A stretch of DNA of 64,000 nucleotides, taken from positions 67,188-131,187 of the forward strand of contig CAZGAO010000002.1 in NCBI GenBank assembly GCA_964523795.1. The letters are read 5' to 3'. The position numbers and the translations under genes are program-made. The notes below the pieces were generated by a model. The model worked only from the letters and a program-made list of their open reading frames with translations. It was not told where the DNA came from and searched no databases. Source of the stretch: SABY01 sp964523795. GTDB taxonomy: Bacteria > Bacteroidota > Bacteroidia > Bacteroidales > 4484-276. Positions 7,974 through 17,000 of this stretch are shown one piece after another (the stretch's first letter is position 1; the number at the start of each line of letters is the position of its first letter).

Positions 7974-9911
7974 ATGATCAATATAACATTACCAGACAAT
8001 ACTGTAAAACAATTCGAATCGGGCGTTACCGGTTTGGATATTGCCAAGAGTATTAGCGAGGGTTTAGCACGCAATGTTCTTTCGGTAAAAGTAAACGAAG
8101 AAGTCTGGGATGCTACCCGTCCTATTCGTCAGGATGCCCATATCCGATTGTTCACCTGGAACGACACCGAGGGCAAAGCCACCATGTGGCATTCGTCGGC
8201 GCACCTGATGGCCGAAGCCGTCGAAGAGCTATTTCCCGGAGCTAAGTTTGGTATCGGCCCCAATATCGAAAATGGTTTTTATTATGATGTGGATACCGGC
8301 GATCGGGTAATCACCGATGCCGACCTTCCCAAAATCGAAAAGAAGATGAAGGAGATGGCCAAGCAGAAACAAACCTTCGCACGTAAGGATGTTTCTAAAA
8401 AAGAAGCCATCAATTATTTTGATAAAAAAGGCGACGAGTACAAACTTGAATTGATCGATGAACTCGAAGATGGCAAGATTACCTTTTACGAGTCGGGCAA
8501 TTTTGTAGATCTTTGTCGCGGCCCCCACATTCCCAATACCGGTTTTATCAAAGCCATAAAACTTACCAGCATTGCCGGTGCCTACTGGCGCGGCGACGAA
8601 AAGCGCAAACAGCTTACGCGTATTTATGGTATCACCTTTCCTAAAAATAAAGAACTCGAAGATTATCTCCAGTTTTTGGAGGAAGCCAAAAAACGCGATC
8701 ACCGCCGTTTGGGCAAAGATCTCGAGATATTTACTTTTTCTCAAAAAGTGGGCTCAGGCCTGCCGCTGTGGTTACCCAAGGGTGCTGAGTTGCGCGAGCG
8801 CTTAGAATCATTTTTGAAGAAAGTGCAGAAAGAAGCCGGTTACGATCCGGTAATCTCCCCACACATTGGAAATGTGGAGCTTTACAAAACTTCAGGTCAC
8901 TATCAAAAATATGGTCAGGAATCCTTCAGGACTATCACCACGCCTGTTGAAGGCGAGGAGTTTTTTCTGAAGCCCATGAATTGCCCGCACCATTGCGAGA
9001 TTTACAAATACAAGCCCCACTCGTACAAAGACCTCCCCATCCGCTATGCCGAATTTGGTACCGTTTATCGCTACGAGCAAAGCGGCGAGTTGCATGGCCT
9101 TACCCGCGTTAGAGGTTTTACCCAGGATGATGCTCATATTTTTTGTACGCCCGATCAGGTAAAATCGGAGTTTATCGGAGTGATGAAGATTGTGATGAAA
9201 ATTTTTAAGGCTCTCGACTTTGATAATTTTGTTACCCAAATTTCGCTACGCGATCCTGAGGACAAAGAAAAATACATTGGCACCGACGAGAACTGGGAAA
9301 AGGCCGAAAGAGCGATTATGGAAGTAGCCGAGGAATCGGGACTGGAAACCGTGGTTGCTTATGGCGAAGCTGCCTTTTACGGCCCCAAGATGGATTTTAT
9401 GGTTAAGGATGCTTTAGGACGCAGTTGGCAATTGGGTACTATTCAGGTGGATTACAATTTACCTGATCGTTTCGAGCTGGAATATGTAGGTAGCGATAAC
9501 GAAAAGCATCGACCGGTGATGATTCATCGTGCGCCCTTTGGTTCGATGGAGCGTTTTGTGGCCGTGCTTATCGAGCATTGCGCCGGCAAATTCCCGCTAT
9601 GGCTTGCACCCACTCAGGCTATCCTGTTGCCTATCAGCGAAAAGTATAATAGCTATGCAGAAAAAGTTTTATCTTTGCTGAAAAATTTGGATATTCGTTG
9701 CGAATTGGATGAACGCGGTGAAAAAACCGGGAAAAAGATTAGAGATGCCGAATTGATGAAGATACCTTTTATGATAATTGTTGGCGAAAAAGAAGAAAGC
9801 GAAAACACGATTTCGATTCGTAAGCAAGGAGAAGGAGATATGGGTTTATTCACCGTTGATTCATTTGCTGACTTAATAAATGATGAAATCAAAAAATTAA
9901 TAACTAAGTAA
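7974..9911 (+). CDS. thrS: Threonyl-tRNA synthetase
   Basis: Charges tRNA-Thr in the cytoplasm. 645 residues from the ATG at 7974, a normal length. Domains: TGS (about 1-62), an editing domain with HSSAHLMAEAVEE and the CRGPH patch, the class II catalytic core (motif 2 around RYEQSGELHGLTRVRGF; zinc-binding region in PMNCPHHCEIYK; motif 3 in HRAPFGSMERF), and an anticodon-binding domain at the end. A TTG at 7959 in the same frame would add five residues, but MINITLPD at 7974 matches the usual family start and leaves a normal leader. It is followed by infC-rpmI-rplT, a grouping common in bacteria. Confidence 0.97.
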   Translation: MINITLPDNTVKQFESGVTGLDIAKSISEGLARNVLSVKVNEEVWDATRPIRQDAHIRLFTWNDTEGKATMWHSSAHLMAEAVEELFPGAKFGIGPNIENGFYYDVDTGDRVITDADLPKIEKKMKEMAKQKQTFARKDVSKKEAINYFDKKGDEYKLELIDELEDGKITFYESGNFVDLCRGPHIPNTGFIKAIKLTSIAGAYWRGDEKRKQLTRIYGITFPKNKELEDYLQFLEEAKKRDHRRLGKDLEIFTFSQKVGSGLPLWLPKGAELRERLESFLKKVQKEAGYDPVISPHIGNVELYKTSGHYQKYGQESFRTITTPVEGEEFFLKPMNCPHHCEIYKYKPHSYKDLPIRYAEFGTVYRYEQSGELHGLTRVRGFTQDDAHIFCTPDQVKSEFIGVMKIVMKIFKALDFDNFVTQISLRDPEDKEKYIGTDENWEKAERAIMEVAEESGLETVVAYGEAAFYGPKMDFMVKDALGRSWQLGTIQVDYNLPDRFELEYVGSDNEKHRPVMIHRAPFGSMERFVAVLIEHCAGKFPLWLAPTQAILLPISEKYNSYAEKVLSLLKNLDIRCELDERGEKTGKKIRDAELMKIPFMIIVGEKEESENTISIRKQGEGDMGLFTVDSFADLINDEIKKLITK

Positions 9912-9938
9912 ATTCAGTCATTATCTAATTGCATTTTT

Positions 9939-9946
9939 TACTTTTG
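9939..9946 (+). promoter_or_regulatory. Probable -7 box (TACTTTTG) for infC-rpmI-rplT
   Basis: TACTTTTG fits TAnnTTTG and lies in the gap after thrS. No TTG stands at the ideal upstream distance. A transcript from here would have a leader of about 65 bases that includes an AGGAG at 10005-10009. Confidence 0.5.
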
Positions 9947-10017
9947 CAAAACGAAATACAAAATAATAGATACATTTCCACAAACATATTTAGAAATTTA
10001 AAATAGGAGATTGAGTT

Positions 10018-10578
10018 ATAGCAACGCCATTTAACAGAAGATTTTCAGGAAGACGCCCCTTGAGGAGGCAAAAGCAAAATCCTCATAAAATCAACTGGGA
10101 AATAAAAGCACCCGTTGTGCGTGTAGTTGGTGAAAACGTTGAACAAGGGATATTTCCCATCAAGCAGGCACTCGAGCTCGCCGAACAATTAGAGCTTGAC
10201 CTGGTAGAAATTTCACCCTCGGCCGTTCCGCCGGTTTGCCGCATTATCGAATACAAAAAGTTTCTTTACGATCAAAAGAAGAAGCAAAAAGAAATCAAGG
10301 CAAAATCGTCGAAGGTGGTTGTTAAAGAAATTCGCTTAGGGCCTAACACCGATGACCACGACTTCAATTTTAAACTGAGCCATGCCCGCAAGTTTCTCGA
10401 AGATGGTGCCAAAGTAAAAGTAGGGGTCTTTTTTAAAGGCCGCTCGATTGTTTACAAAGATAAGGGCGAGATACTTTTGCTAAGGCTTGCACAGGAACTC
10501 GAAGAAGTAGGCAAGGTGGAAAAAATGCCTAAGCTCGAAGGTAAGCGCATGATTATGATTATTGCACCAAAGAAATAA
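10018..10578 (+). CDS. infC: Translation initiation factor IF-3, probable AUA start
   Basis: IF-3 binds the 30S subunit, keeps it apart from 50S and checks the initiator tRNA pairing. The body is unmistakable: VVRVVGENVEQG, LDLVEISP...PPVCRI(I/M) and the C-domain HARKFLEDGAKVKVGVFFKGR. The frame is open from a TGA at 10012-10014. It contains no ATG or GTG before the conserved body and only a TTG at 10060. An ATA at 10018 has an AGGAG at 10005-10009 eight bases upstream, and it adds a basic N-terminal tail (ATPFNRRFSGRRPL) like those of related IF-3s. Rare start codons on infC are the known basis of its self-control in enterobacteria, so I favour ATA. The conservative alternative is TTG 10060. 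It is followed by rpmI and rplT. Confidence 0.9.
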   Translation: MATPFNRRFSGRRPLRRQKQNPHKINWEIKAPVVRVVGENVEQGIFPIKQALELAEQLELDLVEISPSAVPPVCRIIEYKKFLYDQKKKQKEIKAKSSKVVVKEIRLGPNTDDHDFNFKLSHARKFLEDGAKVKVGVFFKGRSIVYKDKGEILLLRLAQELEEVGKVEKMPKLEGKRMIMIIAPKK

Positions 10579-10616
10579 TTTTTTTCATTATTATAAATTC
10601 ATTTAATACTTAAGTA

Positions 10617-10811
10617 ATGCCGAAGATGAAGACGAAGGCCAGTGCCAAAAAGAGGTTTACCTTTACAGGCACCGGTAAAATCAAAAGAAGACATGCTTAC
10701 AAAAGTCACATCCTGACCAAAAAATCTAAAAAGCGTAAACGTAACCTGGGTTACTTTGCCATTGTAGATAAATCGGATGTGAGTAATGTAAAAGACATGC
10801 TCGTTAAGTAA
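10617..10811 (+). CDS. rpmI: Large-subunit ribosomal protein bL35
   Basis: 64 residues, highly basic, with the canonical start MPKMKTKASAKKRF and the RRHAYKSHILTKKS.KRKR core of bL35. It lies 38 bases after infC and is followed by rplT, the conserved infC-rpmI-rplT order. The 78-base gap to rplT contains a small TCCCG...CGGGA hairpin (about 10846-10863) of unknown role. Confidence 0.97.
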   Translation: MPKMKTKASAKKRFTFTGTGKIKRRHAYKSHILTKKSKKRKRNLGYFAIVDKSDVSNVKDMLVK

Positions 10812-10889
10812 ATCACTTTTTATTAACTTGCGATGAGCAGAAAAGATCCCGACAGATGCGGGACGCTCTCGTAAAAAAACAAATTAACA

Positions 10890-11237
10890 ATGCCAAGATC
10901 AGTAAATGCAGTAGCATCGCGGGCACGCCGGAAAAAAATCCTTAATCGTGTAAAAGGACAATTTGGACGCCGCAAAAATGTGTGGACGGTAGCTAAGAAT
11001 GCCTACGAAAAAGGGCAACAGTACGCTTACCGCGACCGCCGAAACAAGAAAAGAACTTTCCGTGGACTTTGGATACAGCGTATCAATGCCGGTGTTCGCC
11101 AATACGGACTTTCGTATTCCGTTTTTATGGGCATGCTCCACAAAAATAATATAGAGTTGAGTAGAAAAGTGCTGGCCGACCTGGCCATGAATCATCCTGC
11201 TGCTTTTAAAGCTGTGGTGGATGCCGTAAATAAATAG
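10890..11237 (+). CDS. rplT: Large-subunit ribosomal protein bL20
   Basis: 115 residues with the standard bL20 start (MPRSVNAVASRARRKKIL) and conserved GQFGRRKNVW, YAYRDRRNKKR and RINAGVRQYGLSYS blocks. It binds 23S rRNA early in 50S assembly and in some bacteria represses its own operon. It is the last gene of the infC-rpmI-rplT unit and is closed by the hairpin terminator at 11266-11298. Confidence 0.97.
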   Translation: MPRSVNAVASRARRKKILNRVKGQFGRRKNVWTVAKNAYEKGQQYAYRDRRNKKRTFRGLWIQRINAGVRQYGLSYSVFMGMLHKNNIELSRKVLADLAMNHPAAFKAVVDAVNK

Positions 11238-11265
11238 CATCAAGTTTTTTGATGCCAAAATTCAA

Positions 11266-11298
11266 AAAGCAAGTTCGGGATTCGGACTTGCTTTTTTT
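11266..11298 (+). terminator. Rho-independent terminator after rplT
   Basis: AAAGCAAGT (11266-11274) pairs perfectly with ACTTGCTTT (11286-11294), followed by a T run. A second small hairpin (GCATCAA...TTGATGC) lies directly before it. Confidence 0.9.
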
Positions 11299-11370
11299 GT
11301 TGCATCGCTACAATACTTTATTCCATTTCGGGAGTAAAGTCAAATTCTTTGGCATAGTGAGGTAATGTGG

Positions 11371-11436
11371 AGCGAAGCGACATCCTCGCCAAAGGCGGGA
11401 TTGAGCGAAGCGACATCCTCGCCAAAGGCGGGATTG
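11371..11436 (+). repeat. 33-bp tandem duplication
   Basis: Two exact head-to-tail copies of a 33-base unit starting AGCGAAGCGACATCCTCGCC, followed by a partial third start (AGCAAAGC). It lies in the gene-poor stretch after the ribosomal operon. There is no coding potential I trust. Confidence 0.85.
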
Positions 11437-11476
11437 AGCAAAGCATAATCCCGCCCTTGCGGGGACATTAGGGAAT

Positions 11477-11664
11477 AGATTTCTCCCGGCAACACTTCCC
11501 CGAAAAAACGGGGCAGGCTGCTTCGCTGTGTGTTTTGGTCGAAATGACACCGGCCAGGGGCTTATTGGGGGTAGGGGAATCGGGCGCGAAGCACCTGATT
11601 CCCCTACCCCTCGGCCCGCTCCAACGGTGTCATTTCGATGCCGCAACTACGGCAGGAGAAATCT
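11477..11664. repeat. Nested inverted-repeat element (three sets of arms)
   Basis: Three concentric inverted pairs: outer AGATTTCTCC (11477-11486) with GGAGAAATCT (11655-11664); middle TCGAAATGACACCG (11539-11552) with CGGTGTCATTTCGA (11625-11638); inner GGGGTAGGGGAATC (11568-11581) with GATTCCCCTACCCC (11597-11610). The reading frames seen here on both strands are by-products of the palindrome. It resembles a non-autonomous mobile or cruciform-forming element. No transposase is nearby. Confidence 0.8.
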
Positions 11665-11789
11665 CATATCCAGATGCTTGCGAAAACTTGTTATTCGTAG
11701 CCGGACGAAAAACCTTGCATTAAAACACACTATTATTTATGTAAAGGGGAAAATACCAAGTTTTTAATAATTTTTCAGCAGCCACTAAA

Positions 11790-11970
11790 TAGTGTCTGTC
11801 TTTTAAGTAAGGTTATCGAATTATCAATAGCCCTGTCCTTTAGGGCAGGGATTGAATTGAAGGGATAAAAACCCCCGCGATTTCGCAACGCCGTAGGCGT
11901 TACGAAATCGCGAGGGGCATCTCCAAATTCAATATTCCCCGGGTTAAAACCCGGGGCAATTCAAAAATGC
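11790..11970. repeat. Three-hairpin MITE-like element, copy A (right end lost)
   Basis: Starts with TAGTGTCTGTC and then carries three hairpins: CCCTGTCC/GGGCAGGG (11831-11850), a long stem CCCC.CGCGATTTCG...CGAAATCGCG.GGGG (11872-11917), and CCCCGGGT/ACCCGGGG (11937-11956). Order, spacing and flanking words match copy B at 13406-13618, but the closing GACAGACACTA end is absent, so this copy seems truncated. Confidence 0.8.
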
Positions 11971-12112
11971 CATGCGTATTTTTTTATTATCTAGAAAAAA
12001 GCGGCCTTTTTAGCTTTGATATGACAAATGATTTTGAAATTTCCAGGATGTAACTTGAAAAAGGATTTGGAAGGCTTAAAACGATTTAAAATTCGTCGCT
12101 CTTAAAAAAAAG

Positions 12113-13354
12113 TTATTTACCACAGTTTGAAAATTGGATTTCGGTGGGAGCATCCATTTTTACCTGATAGGCTTTTCCTGGTTCTAAGATTTGTAGGCTA
12201 GTGATATTTTTTTCGGGCCAATACACATTTATTCCGCTGGCATCTTTTATTACCAGGAGGTGCTCCAGAAAATCACTTTCCATATCTTGCACCAGTATTG
12301 TTTGCTCGCATAAAAAAGGAAACAGATTCCACCCTTCAGATAATTGGATATTCCGGTTCATCATTTCATAGCCATCAAAAATGAAACTTTCCGCCTCCAA
12401 TGTTTTTATCAGATAGGCGCTTGTGCTGTTAAAAGCCGAAAGCGAGCTGATATTTCCCATGGGGTAGTAGATGCCTTCGCCATCAGTCATGTAAATGATC
12501 GATGATTTGATGGGTGAAAAAATTGAGTCGATAGCAAAATGTTTTGGGTACAGATAACTCGAAAATCCATTCCACCCCGCTGAAAGCTGAACCGAAAAAC
12601 TATCGGGTGGCGGCAGTATGACTTGCAGCAGGGCAGGTGGCGAACGAAATTCACAGCTTGCTGTTGAAAGCATGCACACAAAAAGATTGCTGTCGTAATG
12701 TGCTCCGGGATGGTGGAGCCGGAGGGTGTCGGAGTTGACCCCCTGAATCCATTCGCTGTTTTGCATTTCGGCATAAGTAAGCCCCTTGTCCGCGCTACGC
12801 AGCCATTGAAAGGTTTCGGATCCGGTGGCCTCAATTGTAAAAACAGCCTCACCAGGAAAATTGACCGTAGTATCACTGGCCTGGCTTTGTATTGCTATCG
12901 CGGGATTTATCACTGCATCTACAAGTTCTGAAGAAGTCATATTTTGTTCCTTATCCCTAAGCTCGCAGCCAGCATCGAAAACAAGATTTGATGTGCCGCT
13001 TTTGTGGCTAAAGCACAAATTCATCAGCACCAAAGTGTCGGCAGATACACCATATATATAGTACCACGAAAAAGCGAGGGTGTTTTGGCTTGTTGATTGA
13101 GAAATTACGTGATGTTTAATTTTGGAAAATGAGGGATGAATATTGGCCACCGAGTCGAAGGTAAACTGTGTGGTATCGAAAGTTAAAAAAAACGTTAATG
13201 CGCCTGCATTTTGTAGATTATGCGCTATTAAGGGAATTTGAAATCCGGCTTGGGGACAAACCTGTGGCTCGACCAATAATAGGCTGGTTTGCTGAGCGTA
13301 GCTGCTCAAAGCAAAAAATACCTGCAAAATTAAAATATACACAGGCTTTTTCAT
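12113..13354 (-). CDS. Secreted protein with cohesin-like domain and repeated C-terminal module
   Basis: About 413 residues from the ATG at 13354, which begins a clear signal peptide (MKKPVYILILQVFFALSSYAQ). The ATG at 13372 is less likely because a -7 box sits at 13383-13390. After the signal, about 130 residues resemble a cohesin-type beta sandwich (LLVEPQVCPQAGFQIPLI, TFDTTQFTFDSV, FDAGCELRD). Next is an Ig-like segment with a Cys pair. The last 150 residues are a two-lobed module (LSAGWNGFSSYL...GIYYPMGNISSL...AYLI, then LSEGWNLFPFL...VYWPEKNITSLQILEPGKAYQVKM) that recurs in the large surface proteins at 14059 and 25711. I see no T9SS sorting tail. The cohesin reading is tentative; the function is probably cell-surface or extracellular binding. 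Copies A and B of the hairpin element flank this gene. Confidence 0.7.
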   Translation of the reverse strand: MKKPVYILILQVFFALSSYAQQTSLLLVEPQVCPQAGFQIPLIAHNLQNAGALTFFLTFDTTQFTFDSVANIHPSFSKIKHHVISQSTSQNTLAFSWYYIYGVSADTLVLMNLCFSHKSGTSNLVFDAGCELRDKEQNMTSSELVDAVINPAIAIQSQASDTTVNFPGEAVFTIEATGSETFQWLRSADKGLTYAEMQNSEWIQGVNSDTLRLHHPGAHYDSNLFVCMLSTASCEFRSPPALLQVILPPPDSFSVQLSAGWNGFSSYLYPKHFAIDSIFSPIKSSIIYMTDGEGIYYPMGNISSLSAFNSTSAYLIKTLEAESFIFDGYEMMNRNIQLSEGWNLFPFLCEQTILVQDMESDFLEHLLVIKDASGINVYWPEKNITSLQILEPGKAYQVKMDAPTEIQFSNCGK

Positions 13355-13382
13355 ATTTAAAATTTTTGCCATATTTTAGCTG

Positions 13383-13390
13383 CAAAGTTA
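13383..13390 (-). promoter_or_regulatory. Probable -7 box (TAACTTTG on the minus strand)
   Basis: On the minus strand TAACTTTG fits TAnnTTTG and lies just upstream of the cohesin-like gene. A start site about seven bases on would leave no leader for the ATG at 13372, which favours the ATG at 13354. No clear TTG box. Confidence 0.45.
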
Positions 13391-13405
13391 ATCTTTTGGG
13401 GAAAC

Positions 13406-13618
13406 TAATTAGTGTCTGTCTTTAAAGTAAAATTCTTGAATTATCATTAGCCCCGCCTTTTAAGGCGGGGTTTTAATTGGCGGGATAAAAAACCCCCGCG
13501 ATTCCGCAACGCCGCAGGCGTTGCGGAATCGCGGGGGTGATAATTTTAATCTCATTTTTCCCCGGGTTAAAACCCGGGGCTATTCAAAAGTACCGACTTT
13601 ATGGACAGACACTAATTA
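13406..13618. repeat. Three-hairpin MITE-like element, copy B (complete)
   Basis: Bounded by a perfect 15-base terminal inverted repeat, TAATTAGTGTCTGTC (13406-13420) and GACAGACACTAATTA (13604-13618). Inside are CCCCGCCTTT/AAGGCGGGG (13451-13470), a perfect 21-base-arm palindrome at 13493-13537 with a GCA loop, and CCCCGGGT/ACCCGGGG (13560-13579). It carries no gene. A further GGTCTGTCC word at 13620-13628 looks like the start of another, lost copy. Confidence 0.88.
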
Positions 13619-13729
13619 AGGTCTGTCCAAATGCAATGGCTCTATTAAAAAGATGAACACCAATTTAAAAGGCAGGTCGCTATTTGAGTTCTTGTTTTAT
13701 TTTTTTTTACTTTTAAGTTTCAAACGTTT

Positions 13730-13759
13730 TTGTTTTGTAAGCATGTTTTGCTACTTTTG
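13730..13759 (+). promoter_or_regulatory. Distal promoter for the giant surface protein
   Basis: TTG (13730-13732), 19 bases, TACTTTTG (13752-13759): an exact fit to the Bacteroidota -33/-7 pattern. It would give a leader of about 290 bases to the ATG at 14059. Confidence 0.55.
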
Positions 13760-13944
13760 CAATTCTATTGATTTACCTGGCGTAATTGAATAATCTGTGA
13801 AACATGCTTTTACTAAAAAATTTCTAAAAATCAGGATTTAAGCGAGAGCTAAATTGTAATCATTGCTACCAAAGTATTGAATCACAAAAAAATACTTTCA
13901 AGTGTTAAGAATTTTTAAAATACTTAAAAAAAAATAGGCATTTT

Positions 13945-13973
13945 TTGACTATTTGGTTTTTATTGTATATTTG
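13945..13973 (+). promoter_or_regulatory. Proximal promoter for the giant surface protein
   Basis: TTG (13945-13947), 18 bases, TATATTTG (13966-13973). The -7 box is followed by TTTCG, much as TATATTTG at 25639-25646 is followed by TTTACG before the third large gene. The leader ends in AAGGAGG (14047-14053), five bases from the ATG, a strong ribosome-binding site for this phylum. Confidence 0.65.
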
Positions 13974-14058
13974 TTTCGCTTTTTAGTGGAATTTTATTAA
14001 GGAATTTTATTCATAACTAATTCATTTTCATTACTAAACCTTAAAAAAGGAGGATTAC

Positions 14059-17000
14059 ATGTTTTTAAAAGTTTACAAATTAAAGTTCTTGCTGGCAATG
14101 ATGCTGATGCCATTTTTGGCAATGGCTCAGGCTCCGGCAGGGTGGGATTTTATCCCAACACCCTTAACGCACGAGATCATCGTTCCCGATGGTATTATGC
14201 TTGAATACGAAGGCGTTACGGTAGTAGATGGCGATTATATCGGTGTCTTTTTCCTTGATGGCGGAGCACTCGTTTGTGGTGGTTATGTGGAGTTAGGCGC
14301 AGGCTCTAACAACAACTTCAATGCCTATGGTGAATTTCCGGGGCTGCCTGGTTTCTCACTTGGTGAAGCCTTCAACTGGAAGTTTTACGATGTCTCAGAA
14401 TCTACTGAGTACAATGTCCAAGCTGAATATGTTGGCGTAGGCAATGTATTTGATGGTGGCTCATCTGTTCTAAACGGATTTGTGCAGGCTTTTGCCATTG
14501 CGGCAAGTGTTAGCCCTTCAACGCTGCCTATTGATGGTGGAACTGTGGATTTGTCTGCCGAGAACCTTGACCCGACCAACTACACTGTAGATACAGATGG
14601 CTGGGAATGGTTTGCCGGTGTAACACCTATTGGTAATACCAAGGATATTCTGGGATACGCCGTTACCGCAACTACGGTGTTTACCGTTAATGCTGAAGCC
14701 ACCAGTGGCGACATGGCTACCGCCAGTGTTACCGTTGTTGTTTCGGGTATCAGTGCCGGAGTCGATGACACCATTTGTGCCAATGGCACCTTTGCTGTGG
14801 CTGCAACCGCATCGCCCGACTATGTTCAATTTACATGGACAAAAAGTGGATCAGGTACTTTTAGCAATCCTGCTATTTTGAATCCTGTTTATACTCCCAG
14901 TGCTGCTGATCTTGTAGCGGGTAGTGTTATTCTTACCTTGAACGCAGTTTCGCTGCAGTCAGGCCCGGCTACCGTCCAAATGGAACTTACTTTCCAGGCC
15001 GAGCCAACGATCGACATACTGCCCGAACAAGATTACGTTTGTATTCCCGATTCTTTTTACTTCGCTGATGTAGTAGGCGCGAATTATCAACAGTTACAAT
15101 GGTTTACAACCAACGGTGGTGGGTTTTTTGATAATGAATATATACTTAATCCAATCTACTACCCTTCACCCCAAATCGATTGGGTGCAGAAGTGCGTTTA
15201 TATTGCTGTATCTGCTGCTCCTATTCAGCCATGTATGGTCTCGGTGGCAGATTCAATGAACCTTTGTTTTGTCGACAAGCCAACTGTTGATGCAGGTGCC
15301 GATGCCGGTTATTGTACCGAGCAGGCCGTCACGCATACCTTTGCTGGTGCTGCTACCTTCGATCCCAATTGGCCTGATAATACTACCCTGCTATGGGAAA
15401 CCAGCAATGGTGATGGTACATTTGACAATGCAAGTTTGGAAAATGCTACCTATACTTTTGGTACCAACGACCTTGCCAATGGTGGCGTTATTAACTTTAC
15501 CCTTACCGCCGAAACCCTCGAGGCCTGTGGCCCGGTTAGCGATGATCTTAGCATTACCTTGCAAGCAACTCCAACGATCGACATTTTGGAAGATACTTAT
15601 ACTATCTGTCAAGGTGATTCATTGAATTTTGCACTTCAAGTTACGGCTGATGATTATTCCCAGGTTCAATGGTTTACTACCAATGGTGGTGGCTTTTTCA
15701 GCAATGAATTTATCGAGGAGCCTATCTATTATCCAGCCCCTGACATTGATTATCCGCAAAACTGCATTATTCTTCGTGTGGCTGCTTCTCCTATTTTGCC
15801 ATGTACGGTATCAACAGAAGATTCTACACTCCTTTGTTTCCAAATGTTACCTGTTGTTGTAGCTGGTCCCGATGCTACCATCTGTGCTAACGAAACCTAC
15901 ACAACTATGCCAACAGTCGAGAATTCAGCCGGCCCCTATATGTGGACAGAAGATGGTTTCGGATATTTCGAAGATCCTACCCTTTTGAATGCTAAGTACA
16001 TTGCTCATGCAGATGATGCTAACTCGATTGTAACACTTACATTGAGTGCCGAGCCTATTGGCCCTTGTACCGATGCTGTTTCTGGTTCGATGGAACTTAC
16101 GGTGTTGTGCGCTCCCGATGTATGGGCTGGCGATGACTTTACCGTATGCGAAACCGAAAACCCGGAATTGGTTGGTGTTGCAGAATGTGTAACAGGAACC
16201 ATGTGGGCTACCACCGGTGACGGTCATTTCTGCTGCCCCCAAGATCTGATTTCGAGCTACTACCCAGGCCCCAACGACCTGACGGTTGGCTGTGTAACCC
16301 TTGTTTTGATTGGTTATCCCCTGGCTCCTTGTTCACTTTACGAATTGGATAAAGTGGTCGTTTGCTTCGACCCGGTACCTGAAGTGGAAATTAGCGCAGA
16401 TGCTGCTACAGTTTGTCAGGATCAAACCCTCCAACTTGATGCAGATACTGCTAACGTTTGCGGTTTGATATGGACAACCTTCGATGGAACCGGTACCTTT
16501 GATAATCCCAATATTCCCAATGCAATTTATACACCTTCTGCACAGGATGCTATCAGCGGAACCATTACGCTTACTTTAACCGCTTCAGCTTGTGGTGAAT
16601 GTGATGTTCCTGCTGTTGATAATATTGTTGTTACTATTCAAAACAATCCTGTTGCTGATGCTGGATCTGATATGACTACCTGCGAAGATACACCTCATTA
16701 TTTTGGTGTAGCCACTGCAACCAATGCAAGTGCAGTTTTATGGTCGGGTGGCCAAGGCTCATTTGATAATGACATGATGCTTGATGCGACCTATACTCCC
16801 GCTGCTGCGGAAATTGGTGATTCTATAGAGCTTTGCCTTACAGCCATGCCTATCGATCCTTGTACCATGTCGCACACCGATTGCATGTTCCTCTATATTC
16901 AGGGTAATCCAGCCATCGATATTTTGGAAGATAGCTACACCATTTGTGAAGGTGATATTATGGATTTTGCTAATGAGGTAGTTGGCGAGAACTTTAGCCA

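Noticed and set aside
11318..11365. Minus-strand tail LPHYAKEFDFTPEME followed by a stop
   Set aside because: It looks like a real protein end, but 15 codons are too few to assign and the upstream frame runs into the 33-bp repeats.
11308..11767. Several reading frames of 60-112 codons on both strands after rplT
   Set aside because: They lie in tandem and inverted repeats, are rich in R/P/G, and mirror each other across the palindrome; no protein family is suggested.
11300..13630. Insertion sequence or composite transposon around the cohesin-like gene
   Set aside because: The flanking hairpin elements are in the same orientation, but no transposase is present and copy A lacks one end.
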